Shown: positions 54,372-63,242, counted from the stretch's first letter. The stretch is 64,000 bases of DNA from Streptomyces paludis (GCF_003344965.1 NZ_CP031194.1:4650001-4714000), one strand, 5' to 3'. Notes: generated by a model not told the origin, from the sequence alone. Translations and numbers: made by a program.

Positions 54372-54509
54372 ATGACACCCATGGGAGAAACCAGTACCCC
54401 CGCGACCAAGCGGGTCGAAGACGCGCCTCAGTGGCCCGTGCCCCCGCCGGTCGGCGCCGGGGAGGCGGACGCATGCGGTTGCCGATCCGGGTGCGGTTGC
54501 CGCGTCTGA
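54372..54509 (+). CDS. 45-residue Cys-rich peptide
   Basis: From ATG 54372 (or 54381, 10 bases after GGAG), the frame gives MTPMGETSTPATKRVEDAPQ, a Pro-rich WPVPPPVG segment and a Cys-rich end ACGCRSGCGCRV with four Cys. No membrane segment. The CGC-x2-GCGC pattern suggests metal binding or a RiPP-like modified peptide, but no modifying gene for such Cys is adjacent apart from the graspetide cluster converging from the other side. It is transcribed after the TetR gene, about 110 bases on. Confidence 0.5.
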   Translation: MTPMGETSTPATKRVEDAPQWPVPPPVGAGEADACGCRSGCGCRV

Positions 54510-54548
54510 CGGCATGGGCCGACCCTGGCTGTGGCTGCTACGCCCGTG

Positions 54549-55703
54549 CTACGGCCAGGTGAGGCGCTGCCCGTCCCGCCCGACGTGCAGCCGCATCCGG
54601 GTGGCGGGTGGGCGGCCGTCGGCGTGCCAGCGGGTGAGGTGCTCTGTGACCGTGTCCCAGAGGGGGGCCGGGCCGCCGCCGCCCTGCCGGGCCAGCCAGC
54701 GGCCCGGGTGGCCGTCCTCCTCGTACACGGCGGCCCATGACGCGGTGGCGACGTCGAGGAGGATGTGTTCCGTACGGCCGTTACGTTTGAGGGTGAGGCG
54801 TTGCGCCCGCGGTACGGCGGCCTGGGCGACGAAGCGGGCGGTGGGGTCGTCCAGCGCGTCGGCGCCGAGCGGGGTGGGGGCGGGGGCCGCCGCGTCGAGG
54901 TCGGGGAGCAGGCCGAGCGGGGGCGGGAGGTGCGGACGCGCGAGCATGAACGAGATGTGCCCGGCCAGCAGGGGCCCGCTCGCGGTGCCGTCCTCGGCGA
55001 CGGTGAGCCGGACGAGTTCGGACGCGTGCAGCCAGCCGCCGACGGACACCACGATGACGCCGCCGGGGCGGACCTGCTCGATCCACGCGGACGGGACGGT
55101 ACGTACTCCGCAGGTGGCGATCAGTCTGTCGAAGGGGCCGGCGTCGGCCACACCCGCGAGTCCGTCGCCGACGACGAGGTCCGGCCGGTGGCCGAGCCCG
55201 GCGAGGGCCGTACCCGCGCGGGCGGACACCTCGGCGTCGACCTCCACGGAGGTCACCCGCTCCTCCCCCACGGCATGGCAGAGCAGCGCCGTCGAGTAGC
55301 CGGTTCCGGTGCCGATCTCCAGCACGCGGGCGCCGTTCTCCGCCGGCTCCAGCTCTTCGAGCATCCGCACCACGAGCCCCGGCAGGGTGGAGGACGACGA
55401 CGGAGCGCCCGCGACGCGCCCTTCCACCTGGTCGGCGAAGAGGGCGCCGGCGATCTGCGTGACCAGGGTGTCGTCCTCGTACACCCGGTCCAGTCCGCCG
55501 GCCACGGACCGGTACCAGCCGCCGGGGTCGTCCCCGTCGTACTCGAACCACCCGCGCCCGAGGAACGCCTCGCGCGGCACGGCGCGTACGGCGGCCTCCC
55601 ACCGGGGGCTGCGGAGCGCGCCGTTGAGGCGGAGACGCCGGGCGAGTTCGGCGCGCTGGCGGGTGGAGGCCGTGAAGTCGTTCGAGCTGGTCGTACCGTT
55701 CAT
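54549..55703 (-). CDS. Protein L-isoaspartyl methyltransferase homologue of ATP-grasp RiPP system
   Basis: 384 residues from ATG 55703, overlapping the ATP-grasp stop (ATGA). PIMT-type motif [21 protein letters not shown], then [14 protein letters not shown], and [20 protein letters not shown] with [10 protein letters not shown]. The N-terminal part ([20 protein letters not shown]) matches PIMTs too. A C-terminal about 150-residue extension follows ([16 protein letters not shown] to the end). In graspetide clusters such enzymes methylate Asp in the crosslinked peptide, giving aspartimide, as described for fuscimiditide. That chemistry is inferred here from gene order. Confidence 0.8.
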   Translation of the reverse strand: MNGTTSSNDFTASTRQRAELARRLRLNGALRSPRWEAAVRAVPREAFLGRGWFEYDGDDPGGWYRSVAGGLDRVYEDDTLVTQIAGALFADQVEGRVAGAPSSSSTLPGLVVRMLEELEPAENGARVLEIGTGTGYSTALLCHAVGEERVTSVEVDAEVSARAGTALAGLGHRPDLVVGDGLAGVADAGPFDRLIATCGVRTVPSAWIEQVRPGGVIVVSVGGWLHASELVRLTVAEDGTASGPLLAGHISFMLARPHLPPPLGLLPDLDAAAPAPTPLGADALDDPTARFVAQAAVPRAQRLTLKRNGRTEHILLDVATASWAAVYEEDGHPGRWLARQGGGGPAPLWDTVTEHLTRWHADGRPPATRMRLHVGRDGQRLTWP

Positions 55704-56695
55704 GATTTTGCCACTCCACTCTCCAGTAGGTCCGCGACGGCCTCGGTGATCGGCGGCCCGGCGGCGGCCTCCAGCCAGGCCCACTGGCCGTTCGGGTTGC
55801 ACTCCAGGAACCACCAGGTGCCGTCGGCCGTCACGGCGAAGTCGAACGCCCCGAAGCCGAGCCCGAATTCGGCCAGGAACCGCCGCAGGTCCCGGTCCAG
55901 GCCGGCGGGGCAGTCGACCTGTTCGTAGGTCAGCCGGCGGTACTCGGCCCGCCAGTCCAGGACTCCGGGCGGGGCGGTGATCCGTACGCAGAAGGCCCGT
56001 TCGCCGACCACCACGGCGCGTACGTCGGCGCTCTTCGGCACCCGCGCCTGAAAGAGATGGGCGCAGCGGCCGACAGCGTCGTCGATCTCGGCCGGCGCGA
56101 CCTCGGCCGCCCAGATGCCGGCGGGTTCGCCGTCCACCTCGTAAGCACCGGCGTGCAACGGCTTGTAGACCGTGGGCTGTTGGGCGCAGAACCGAGCGGC
56201 TTCGGTCGCGTCGTTGGTGATCAGGGTGGCGGGGACGCGGAAGCCGAGGCGTGTGGCGAGGGCGAGTTGGGCGGGCTTGTACTCGGCGCGGGCGACGGCC
56301 TGTGGGTGGCTGAGGTAGAGGCAGTCCGGCAGGGCGCCGAGGACGCCCCCGAGTCCGCGCCGGTTCTCCTGGGCGACGAAGCGTGCGTTCTGGGAGGCGG
56401 GGTGGTCGTGGTGGTCGGGCGCGTAGGTGTTCGGGCGCCGGTGGTACAGGGCCCGTACGCCGCCGAGTTCCGCCGTACGGTTCCCCAGGGTGAGGGTCCC
56501 GCCCGGCCCGCCCGCCTCTCCCGCCTCTCCCGTACCTCCCGTACCGAAGCGGGCGGCGAGTAAGGCGGGGGCGGGAAAGTCGCGTCCAGGGTCGAAGCGC
56601 AGGACGGGCACCCGGCGACGGTTCAGCTCCGCGATGACGAGATCGGCGGTCGGGTCCTCGTACTGGGTCGAGACCAGCACCGGGCGTCCGTCCAT
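55700..56695 (-). CDS. ATP-grasp ligase (graspetide maturase)
   Basis: 331 residues. ATP-grasp features: [20 protein letters not shown] and [12 protein letters not shown] (ATP-binding Lys), then [20 protein letters not shown] and [13 protein letters not shown], with the metal-binding Glu/Asn. The MvdD/SAV_5884-like group crosslinks Thr/Ser or Lys side chains to Asp/Glu in a precursor peptide. The start ATG 56695 follows the candidate precursor gene by 48 bases, and the gene is coupled to the PIMT homologue by 4 bases. Confidence 0.82.
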   Translation of the reverse strand: MDGRPVLVSTQYEDPTADLVIAELNRRRVPVLRFDPGRDFPAPALLAARFGTGGTGEAGEAGGPGGTLTLGNRTAELGGVRALYHRRPNTYAPDHHDHPASQNARFVAQENRRGLGGVLGALPDCLYLSHPQAVARAEYKPAQLALATRLGFRVPATLITNDATEAARFCAQQPTVYKPLHAGAYEVDGEPAGIWAAEVAPAEIDDAVGRCAHLFQARVPKSADVRAVVVGERAFCVRITAPPGVLDWRAEYRRLTYEQVDCPAGLDRDLRRFLAEFGLGFGAFDFAVTADGTWWFLECNPNGQWAWLEAAAGPPITEAVADLLESGVAKS

Positions 56696-56743
56696 GGTTT
56701 CGGTCCTCCGTGTGTCTCAGTGCCGTATCTCAGCGCCGATGTC

Positions 56744-56938
56744 TCAGTCCTGCGTCGCGTCGTGGCCGGAGTCCGCGTCCATCTTTCCGTCCTTGCCGAC
56801 CTGGGTGGCCGGGTAGGTATTGACGGACGTACCGTGCTTGCCGAGCTCGATGGGCGTGGCTGTCTCATCCCCCACGGGGGCCTGGGCGTGGGCCCGCGCC
56901 CGGATCCACGTCCGGCCACGCCCCCGGCCCCCGTTCAC
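56744..56938 (-). CDS. Candidate graspetide precursor peptide
   Basis: 64 residues from GTG 56938, which overlaps the stop of the upstream gene (GTGA). The C-terminal part is ELGKHGTSVNTYPATQVG followed by KDGKMDADSGHDATQD. Thr, Ser and Lys are possible crosslink donors and the several Asp are acceptors; GKHGT and an acidic end are features I recall of ATP-grasp-modified RiPP precursors. The usual leader PWGLR-type segment is absent in this frame; a PPWGMRQ string occurs in the next frame just upstream, suggesting a deletion with frame change. Composition of the N-terminal 20 residues (Arg/Gly-rich) is odd. Confidence 0.55.
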   Translation of the reverse strand: MNGGRGRGRTWIRARAHAQAPVGDETATPIELGKHGTSVNTYPATQVGKDGKMDADSGHDATQD

Positions 56939-57198
56939 AGCCGCGTCCGATGATTACGCGCCGCCACCCGCGCCCGCAGCTCCTCCGCGGAGGTGGCCGG
57001 CCAGAGGCACCTGGCGTCGGCCTCCCACTCGCCCCCGCTCCGCGGATGCCTGAGCCGGACACGGGCCACGACGTAACCGACGACCTCCCCCACCTCGCCG
57101 CGTTCGGCGTCGAGCATCCAGGTGGCGATGGGCGGCACGGGGATTTCGTTATCCGTGGCGCTGAGGCTTCCTGACGCGATGTCACGCGTAGCGGTCAT
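56935..57198 (-). CDS. Small protein upstream of precursor, unknown function
   Basis: 87 residues (MTATRDIASGSLSATDNEIP to ARNHRTRL) from ATG 57198; no strong ribosome site. Regular beta/alpha pattern with EVVGYVVARVRLRHPRSGGE and CLWPATSAEELRARVA in the second half. No known motif. Its stop is coupled to the precursor start, so the two are translated together. Function in the cluster unknown. Confidence 0.5.
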   Translation of the reverse strand: MTATRDIASGSLSATDNEIPVPPIATWMLDAERGEVGEVVGYVVARVRLRHPRSGGEWEADARCLWPATSAEELRARVAARNHRTRL

Positions 57199-57373
57199 GA
57201 ACGGGACGTTAGGGGCAGAGCCGCCAGGATCGCTGCGAATATTCTCGATTATTCGCAGCTTGGTTTCGAATATTCCTCAACATTCTCATGCGCGGCAGCG
57301 GATTCGGTGACACTGGACCAACCACCCACTCATGCTGGTGTGGTCACAGTGTGCAATCGAAAGGACACGGACC

Positions 57374-58123
57374 ATGGCTCGACGGCTGCGTTTCAACGGG
57401 ACGGGGTCAAGCCTCGATGGGTGCCCCGCCGTGCACGAGGACTTGGACACGGGGGAGGCCATCGTTCACGGGAAGCCACTGATCGAGCCGGACGACCTCG
57501 CTCAGCTCCAGCACCTCTCCGAAGGGGAGGTGGCCGTCGTTGTGCCGAGGGAAGTCCTCGTGGACTTCGGGCCGAAAGACCGAGTGCCCCACATCATCGA
57601 CCTCGAAGAATTCGGCCGGCTCTTCACCATCTTCAAGCACACCGCCTGGCGACTGGAGACCCGCCGTCGCTACGGGTCGGACGAAATCACGGATACCTAC
57701 GCGCAGTTCACACGCGGCGAGCCCGTCCAGTGGGAAGGCGTCGATGCCGAGTGGTGCGCCGAGCGGCGCAAGCAAGTCGACCTCGGCAAGCGCTTCGAGC
57801 GGGTACGGATCCTGGACAGCCCGCCGACGGCAGGACAGCGATACCTTCTGGACAACGCGCGCCGCAACAGCGCGGTCGGCGAAGTCATCCACACGCTGTC
57901 GCGCTCGGAGGCCGAAAGGCTGCGCCTGCCCGAGGAGGACTTCTGGCTCTTCGACGCGCGGCTGGTCGCTCTGCTTCGCTTCGACGATGACGACCAACTC
58001 GTCGATGTCGAGCTGATCACCGAGCCCGCCGCCGTCCTGCGCTACGCCCAGGCACGCGACGCCGCCTGGCACTACGCCGTCCCGTACCAGGAGACCGAGG
58101 CAGGTCTCCCGGCTCCGGAGTAG
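57374..58123 (+). CDS. DUF6879 family protein with N-terminal extension
   Basis: 249 residues from ATG 57374. The N-terminal about 70 residues (RRLRFNGTGSSLDGCPAVHE, GEVAVVVPREVLVDFGPKD) precede a DUF6879 domain: FGRLFTIFKHTAWRLETRRR, FERVRILDSPPTAGQRYLLD, LPEEDFWLFDARLVALLRFD and AVLRYAQARDAAWHYAVPYQ. Partner of the HTH regulator 13 bases downstream. Role unknown. Divergent from the graspetide genes, it likely regulates them with its partner. Confidence 0.82.
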   Translation: MARRLRFNGTGSSLDGCPAVHEDLDTGEAIVHGKPLIEPDDLAQLQHLSEGEVAVVVPREVLVDFGPKDRVPHIIDLEEFGRLFTIFKHTAWRLETRRRYGSDEITDTYAQFTRGEPVQWEGVDAEWCAERRKQVDLGKRFERVRILDSPPTAGQRYLLDNARRNSAVGEVIHTLSRSEAERLRLPEEDFWLFDARLVALLRFDDDDQLVDVELITEPAAVLRYAQARDAAWHYAVPYQETEAGLPAPE

Positions 58124-58136
58124 GTACCGTGAACCG

Positions 58137-58976
58137 GTGAGCGATTACCAGCAAGCGCGTGTGGCTCTTGGCATGAGGCTGCGGGAGCTGCGCAAGGCGG
58201 GGTCGCTCACCGGTGCCCAGCTCGCGGAGTTGCTCGGCTGGACGCAGTCGAAGGTCAGCAAGCTGGAGAACGGCCGCCAGACCGCCACGGCGGAAGACCT
58301 TCGGCGATGGGCAGTTGCCGTGGAGCGGCCCGACGTGGCCGGGGAGCTGACCTCACGGCTTGCCGGGCTCGAATCCCACATGCGCTCATGGCGCCGCCAA
58401 CTCGCCACGGGGCACAAGGCCGTACAGGAGACGCTCAACACCGAGTTCGACCGGACAAGGACCTTCCGCGCCTGGGAAGGGTCAATGATCGTGGGGTCGC
58501 TCCAGACTGCCGACTACGCACGGCACATCTTCAGCCGCTACACCGACCTGCATCAGTCGCCGCGCGATACGGAGGACGCGGTCCGGGCCCGTATGAAGCG
58601 GCAGGCCGGTCTGTACGAGGCTGGAAACAAGTACCGGATCATCCTGTGGGAGGCGGCGCTCCACGCCCTGGTCTGCCCGCCCTCCGTGCTGGCCGCGCAG
58701 TTGGACAGGCTGGCGGGTGTGATCGGCATGGACACCGTGGAGCTGGGGATCATCCCCTTCAGCGCCCCGCTGAGGATCCCGCCCGCCAACGCTTTCTGGA
58801 TCTTCGACGAGCGGCTCGTCATCGTCGAGGACTGGCACGCGGAGCTGTGGGTGGAGGACCGCGCCGGCATCGCCACGTACCTCCGGGTGTGGGACATGCT
58901 GAACGGATCAGCGGTGTACGGAGCCGACGCGCATCGCATCATCACGCGCGCGGGCCGGATGCTCGACGCGCGATGA
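58137..58976 (+). CDS. XRE-type HTH regulator with DUF5753 domain
   Basis: 279 residues from GTG 58137. HTH at about residues 10-65 (RLRELRKAGSLTGAQLAELL, QSKVSKLENGRQTATAEDL). DUF5753 region: FRAWEGSMIVGSLQTADYAR, RMKRQAGLYEAGNKYRIILW, GVIGMDTVELGIIPFSAPLR. Pair with DUF6879 genes on both sides. Likely regulator of the adjacent RiPP-like genes. Confidence 0.88.
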   Translation: MSDYQQARVALGMRLRELRKAGSLTGAQLAELLGWTQSKVSKLENGRQTATAEDLRRWAVAVERPDVAGELTSRLAGLESHMRSWRRQLATGHKAVQETLNTEFDRTRTFRAWEGSMIVGSLQTADYARHIFSRYTDLHQSPRDTEDAVRARMKRQAGLYEAGNKYRIILWEAALHALVCPPSVLAAQLDRLAGVIGMDTVELGIIPFSAPLRIPPANAFWIFDERLVIVEDWHAELWVEDRAGIATYLRVWDMLNGSAVYGADAHRIITRAGRMLDAR

Positions 58977-59004
58977 CATCGTCAGTGAGTAGGAGATCGA
59001 CTAC

Positions 59005-59544
59005 GTGTCCGAAATGATCGACCTGAACAAATTCGCGCGGCTCTTCGAGACCTTCGAGCACTCCGCGTGGCGGCTCGAAACCCGGCGCGGCTACGCCTCC
59101 GACCGGGAGGACGAGACGTACCGCGAGTTCATCGAGACGGGCACCGTCCAGTGGGATTCCAACAGTGCCTGGTGCAGAAACATGCGCCATCAGACTTCGC
59201 AGGGCAAGCGCGTGGGCAGGGTCCGCATCGTCGACGCCCCGCCCACGACCGGGCAGCTCTACCTGCTCGACAACGCACGCCGCAACGCGGCCACCGGCGA
59301 GGACATGCGGAACCTGTGGCGCGCGGACGCCGACCGGCTGTGCCTGCCTGCCGAGGACTTCTGGATCTTTGACTCGCGCCAGGTCGCCCTGCTCAACTTC
59401 GATGGCGACGACAACCTCGTTGACGTCGAGCTGATCAGCGACCCGGCCACGGTACTGCGCTAAGTCCAACTCCGTGACGCCGCCTGCCATCACGCCGTCC
59501 CCTACGCCCAGTTCGCCACGCGCCTCTCGGCGGAGGCCGAGTAG
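59005..59544 (+). pseudogene. DUF6879 gene truncated by in-frame TAA
   Basis: From GTG 59005 the frame matches the DUF6879 protein at 57374 (FARLFETFEHSAWRLETRRG, VGRVRIVDAPPTTGQLYLLD, LPAEDFWIFDSRQVALLNFD) for 152 residues to TAA at 59461. Read through, the same frame continues VQLRDAACHHAVPYAQFATR and ends at TAG 59544, matching the paralogue's C-terminus (VLRYAQARDAAWHYAVPY). A Tyr codon (TAC/TAT to TAA) explains it, costing about 28 residues. The shortened protein may still fold; loss of function is not certain. Confidence 0.7.
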
Positions 59545-59602
59545 CGGCTCTTCGGGTGCGGGAGGGCGGGCGCTCCCCGGATTGGCGGGTGTCCGGTGGT
59601 CG

Positions 59603-60616
59603 TCAGTCGGTGGTGCGGATGACGATCTTGCCGAAGGCGCCGCGGGCCAGGTGTTCGTATGCCTTGATCGCGTCGTCGAAGGGGTAGACGGTGTCGATGA
59701 CCGGGGCCAGGCCGTGCTTTTCGATCCAGGCGTTCAGGTCGAGGAAGGCGCGGCGGTGGCCGACGGCGATGCCTCGGACGGCGGCCTGGCTGTAGAGCAG
59801 GGACAGGACGTCCAGGGGGGCGGTCATGCCGCCCAGGAAGCCGACCAGGGAGATGTGGCCGGCGGGCCGGGTGGCGTGGATGGACTGGTTGAGGTTGTCG
59901 CCGCCGACTACCTCGATGACCTGGTCCACGCCCTGTCCGTCGGTGAGTTCGCGTACCTTCTCGGCCCAGTCGGGGGTGGTGCGGTAGTTGATGAGGCCGG
60001 TGGCGCCGAGGGCGGCTGCCCTCTGGAGTTTGCCGTCGTCGCTGGAGGTGGCGATGACGCGGGCACCCAGCGCGGTGGCGATCTGGATGGCGAACAGGGA
60101 GACGCCGCCGGTGCCCTGGACCAGGACGGACTGGCCGGGCCGCAGGCCGCCGTACTCGACCAGGGAGAACCAGGCGGTCAGGGCGGCGATCGGCAGGGTG
60201 GACGCCTGCTCGTCGGTGAGGTTGGCCGGGGTCGGTACCGCCGATTCCGCTTCCAGGATCAGGTACTCGGCGAGGCCGCCGTCGGTCGGGCCGCCGAGCT
60301 GCCAGTCGGGTTCGTCCCGGGCGGGGGCGCCGTCGAGCCAGTGCGCGTAGAGGTGCGACATGACGCGGTCGCCGACCTGCCACTGGGTCACCCCGGGGCC
60401 GAGCTGGGCGACCACGCCGGCGGTGTCGCTGACCGGGATGAGGTTCTTCGGTACCTTCTCCGGGCTGTAGACGCCGTCGACGATCGCCTTGTCGCGGAAG
60501 TTCAGCGAGACCGCGGAGACCTTCACGAGGATCTCGCCGGGACCGGGCTTGGGGGTGGGGCGCTCCGCGAGGCGGAGGTTGTCCAGGCCCAAGTCTTCCA
60601 GCTGCCAGGCACGCAT
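59603..60616 (-). CDS. MDR-family oxidoreductase, zinc-independent type
   Basis: 337 residues from ATG 60616 (AAAGGAGCACGTGTCCTC upstream). MDR fold: RPTPKPGPGEILVKVSAVSL, then NADPH-binding VQGTGGVSLFAIQIATALG. The catalytic-zinc Cys of alcohol dehydrogenases is absent (NFRDKAIVDG instead), which points to quinone- or enone-reductase type. LINYRTTPDWAEKVRELTDG fits the family. It lies next to a second MDR gene, separated by 63 bases. Substrate unknown. Confidence 0.85.
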   Translation of the reverse strand: MRAWQLEDLGLDNLRLAERPTPKPGPGEILVKVSAVSLNFRDKAIVDGVYSPEKVPKNLIPVSDTAGVVAQLGPGVTQWQVGDRVMSHLYAHWLDGAPARDEPDWQLGGPTDGGLAEYLILEAESAVPTPANLTDEQASTLPIAALTAWFSLVEYGGLRPGQSVLVQGTGGVSLFAIQIATALGARVIATSSDDGKLQRAAALGATGLINYRTTPDWAEKVRELTDGQGVDQVIEVVGGDNLNQSIHATRPAGHISLVGFLGGMTAPLDVLSLLYSQAAVRGIAVGHRRAFLDLNAWIEKHGLAPVIDTVYPFDDAIKAYEHLARGAFGKIVIRTTD

Positions 60617-60679
60617 GAGGACACGTGCTCCTTTCTCCGGTGGTGGTGCGCGCGGTGTCCCGCTGCGCGGCGGGGGGTT

Positions 60680-61687
60680 TCAGGAGGTGGTGTCGTCGTG
60701 GGTGACGGTGACGACGATCTTGCCGACCTGGCCGTTGGCCTCCATGTAGCGGTGGGCCTCGGCGATGTCGCTCAGGTCGAAGGTCTTGTCGACGACGGGG
60801 GCGAAGGAGCCCGAGGCGAGTCCCGCGTTGATGAACGCGACCGCGCGGCGCAGCCGTTCGGGGTCGGAGGTGATCTCGAAGAGGGTGTAGGTGCTGGTGT
60901 TCAGCGCGGGGAAGGACCGCGCGTTGGGCAGCGGGGTGGTGCGCTGGTCGAGAGCGCCGTAGACGACCAGGTGTCCGCCGGGGCCGATGCCCTTGGCGAG
61001 GGTCTCGACGCCGGGGCCGGCGATCGGGTCGAAGGCCAGGCGTACGCCCGTACCGCCGGTGATCTCCGCGACGCGGGCGGCCAGATCCTCGTCGTCGGTG
61101 ACGATGACGTCGGCCGCGCCGGCGTCCAGGAGGCGCTGCTTCTTGCCGGCGCCGCGGGTGGTGGCGATCGGGATCGCGCCGACGTGGCGGGCGACCTGGA
61201 TGGCGGCCAGGCCGACGCTGCTGGAGGCGGCGGTGATCAGGACATGGTCGCCCGGACGCACCTGGCCACTCTCGGCGAGGGGGCCGTAGGCGGTGATGTA
61301 GGCCATCCAGACGGCCGCCGCGGTGACGGCGTCCACATTGCCGGGGCGGGGAACGACGGCCGAGGCCGGCAGGACGACGCTGTCTCCGTAGGTGCCGTAC
61401 GCGCTCTGCGAGAACGCCGGCACCACGGCCACCGGGTCGCCCGCGGAGAAGTCGTGGACGCCTTCACCGGCCGCCTCTACGACGCCCGCGGCCTCGTAGC
61501 CCAGCGTGGAGGGGAAGACCGGCTGGTAGAAGTAGCCGCCTTCCCGGTACATGATCTCGGCCCGGTTCAGGCCGATCGCGTCGACCCGGATACGTACCTC
61601 TCCCGCGCCGGGAGCGCGGGTGGCGACATCGCGGATCGCGAGGACCTCGGGGCCGCCGGTCCGGTCGAACTGTACGAGCTTTGCCAT
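60680..61687 (-). CDS. MDR-family quinone oxidoreductase-like protein
   Basis: 335 residues. MDR features: APGAGEVRIRVDAIGLNRAE, ITAASSSVGLAAIQVARHVG (NADPH site), AADVIVTDDEDLAARVAEIT. Also lacks the zinc Cys. It precedes another MDR gene in the same direction and has a palindrome upstream that is likely bound by the ArsR regulator. Probably reduces quinones or enones. Confidence 0.85.
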   Translation of the reverse strand: MAKLVQFDRTGGPEVLAIRDVATRAPGAGEVRIRVDAIGLNRAEIMYREGGYFYQPVFPSTLGYEAAGVVEAAGEGVHDFSAGDPVAVVPAFSQSAYGTYGDSVVLPASAVVPRPGNVDAVTAAAVWMAYITAYGPLAESGQVRPGDHVLITAASSSVGLAAIQVARHVGAIPIATTRGAGKKQRLLDAGAADVIVTDDEDLAARVAEITGGTGVRLAFDPIAGPGVETLAKGIGPGGHLVVYGALDQRTTPLPNARSFPALNTSTYTLFEITSDPERLRRAVAFINAGLASGSFAPVVDKTFDLSDIAEAHRYMEANGQVGKIVVTVTHDDTTS

Positions 61688-61761
61688 GGTGCATCAGCCT
61701 CGGAAGGGAGAAAGCGGGAGACACCGGACCATCCCGGCGCGCTCTCCACCCTGCCTTAAAC

Positions 61762-61777
61762 TTTGACCACGGTCAAA
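61762..61777. promoter_or_regulatory. Operator candidate upstream of MDR genes
   Basis: TTTGACC-AC-GGTCAAA, a perfect 7+2+7 inverted repeat 75 bases before the MDR start and just after the ArsR gene. Motifs CGACGCCCATCGAAC and CGACCGCCATCGAAT on either side of the ArsR gene may be a second shared site. Confidence 0.6.
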
Positions 61778-61824
61778 TTACGACGCCCATCGAACTATGT
61801 ACGTCACGAGCCGCCTCGGCGGAC

Positions 61825-62172
61825 TCAGGCCCCGTCCGCCGTCTCCGTGGTCAGAGCCGCCAGCACCGCCGGCAGCAGCCCCGGGAACCGCTCGTCCATC
61901 TCGTCGGCGCGCAGCGCGTTCATCTTCGTGGTCCCCACGTAGTACTGGCGGATCACACCCGCCTCACGCAGCACATTGAAGTGGTGCGTCAGCGTCGACA
62001 GCGACACCGGCGCGACGAAGGTCCCGCAGCTCAGATCCGTACCCGCACCGGCCAGCTGGACCACCACCGACCGGCGCACCGGGTCCACCAGCGCCTCCAG
62101 GACCTGTTGCAGGGAGACCCGCGCCAGGTCGGGATGCTCCACCGTCCGGGGGGCGGTGCGGGGACGGGCCAC
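61825..62172 (-). CDS. ArsR-family transcriptional regulator
   Basis: 115 residues from GTG 62172 (AGGAG 6 bases upstream). Winged HTH about residues 20-85: LQQVLEALVDPVRRSVVVQL, VSLSTLTHHFNVLREAGVIR (recognition helix). No metal-binding Cys box of the arsenic type, one Cys only (DLSCGTF). Same direction as the MDR genes, which it likely controls from the palindrome at 61762. Confidence 0.85.
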   Translation of the reverse strand: MARPRTAPRTVEHPDLARVSLQQVLEALVDPVRRSVVVQLAGAGTDLSCGTFVAPVSLSTLTHHFNVLREAGVIRQYYVGTTKMNALRADEMDERFPGLLPAVLAALTTETADGA

Positions 62173-62280
62173 GGTGACTCCTCAGGGCAGGCGTTCGATG
62201 TCGCCGTCCCATACTACGACCGCCATCGAATGAAGGGCCCGGGCGGCCGAGCCTCGCGCGTTCGTGGCCGCACGCGGTCG

Positions 62281-63126
62281 TTACGCGGCCGGCTTGCGGG
62301 CCACCGCGAAGATACGGCGGAAGGGGTAGGCGGTGCCGTGGGGGCCCGCGGGGTAGGCGGTGCGCAGGAGGGCGCGGTACTGGGCCGTGAAGGCCCGTAC
62401 GGCGTCCTCGTCGCCCTTGAGCGCCGTCAGGACCGGCCGCAGGGCGGTGCCCTTGACCCAGTCCAGTACCGCGTCCTCGCCCGGGAGGAGCTGGAGGTAC
62501 GTGGTCTCCCAGACGTCCGTCGCGCAGCCCAGGTCCGTCAGGCGGGTGAAGTAGTCCGCCGGGGTGAGGACACCGCCGGGGAAGCGGAGGCCCTGGCCGG
62601 GGCCGAGGCGGCCGCGCCAGGGCGGGGAGGCGCAGAGTTCGGCGAGGAGGGTGTGACTGGGGGCCGTGAAGTTGCCGGGGACCTGGAACGCGAAGGTGCC
62701 GCCGGGCGCCAGGGCCTCGATCCAGCGCGGGAAGAACGCGGCATGGTCCGGGATCCACTGGAGGGCCGCGTTCGAGACGATCAGGCCGTACGGTTCGCCG
62801 TCGGAGGCGGCCGGCGGCCAGTCCTTGGCGTCTGCCGTACGGAAGGTCAGCGTGCCGCCGCCGGGGGTCGGGCCCGCGTACTCCCGCGTCGCGCGCGCCA
62901 GCATCTCGGGCGAGTTGTCGAAGCCGGTGATACGGGCCGCGGGCCAGCGCTCGGCCAGCAGCGCGGTGACGTTGCCGGGGCCGCAGCCCAGGTCGGCGAT
63001 GCGCGGCGGGCCTCCCGTCGCCGGGTCCTCCACTCGTGCCAGCAGGTCCCGGAACGGGCGGCTCCGGTGGTCCGCGTGCTTGAGGTACTGCGTCGGGTCC
63101 CAGGTGGGGGTGGTCAGAACAGGCAT
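62281..63126 (-). CDS. tam: Trans-aconitate 2-methyltransferase
   Basis: 281 residues from ATG 63126 (CGGAGAACGC upstream). Family landmarks: WDPTQYLKHADHRSRPFRDL, SAM motif I IADLGCGPGNVTALLAERWP, GFDNSPEMLARA, SNAALQWIPDHAAFFPRWIE, and FAFQVPGNFTAPSHTLLAEL. It esterifies trans-aconitate, an inhibitor of the TCA cycle. Divergent from the MarR gene with a palindrome between. Confidence 0.88.
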   Translation of the reverse strand: MPVLTTPTWDPTQYLKHADHRSRPFRDLLARVEDPATGGPPRIADLGCGPGNVTALLAERWPAARITGFDNSPEMLARATREYAGPTPGGGTLTFRTADAKDWPPAASDGEPYGLIVSNAALQWIPDHAAFFPRWIEALAPGGTFAFQVPGNFTAPSHTLLAELCASPPWRGRLGPGQGLRFPGGVLTPADYFTRLTDLGCATDVWETTYLQLLPGEDAVLDWVKGTALRPVLTALKGDEDAVRAFTAQYRALLRTAYPAGPHGTAYPFRRIFAVARKPAA

Positions 63127-63193
63127 GCGTTCTCCGTTCCCTTGGCTCCCTTGGCTCGGGCGCCTTCCTCTCCCCACCCTGCACCCCCATATA

Positions 63194-63207
63194 TCTTGAC
63201 GTCAAGA
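63194..63207. promoter_or_regulatory. MarR operator candidate
   Basis: TCTTGAC-GTCAAGA, a perfect 14-base palindrome with no spacer between the divergent tam and marR genes, 36 bases before the marR start. Typical of MarR sites. Confidence 0.7.
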
Positions 63208-63242
63208 GACTTCATATCGAGGGACCCTCTACACTGATCGCC

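Noticed and set aside
56623..56919. Frame containing PPWGMRQ as the precursor itself
   Set aside because: Almost no acidic residues to serve as crosslink acceptors, and it overlaps the ATP-grasp start; kept only as a hint of a frame change.
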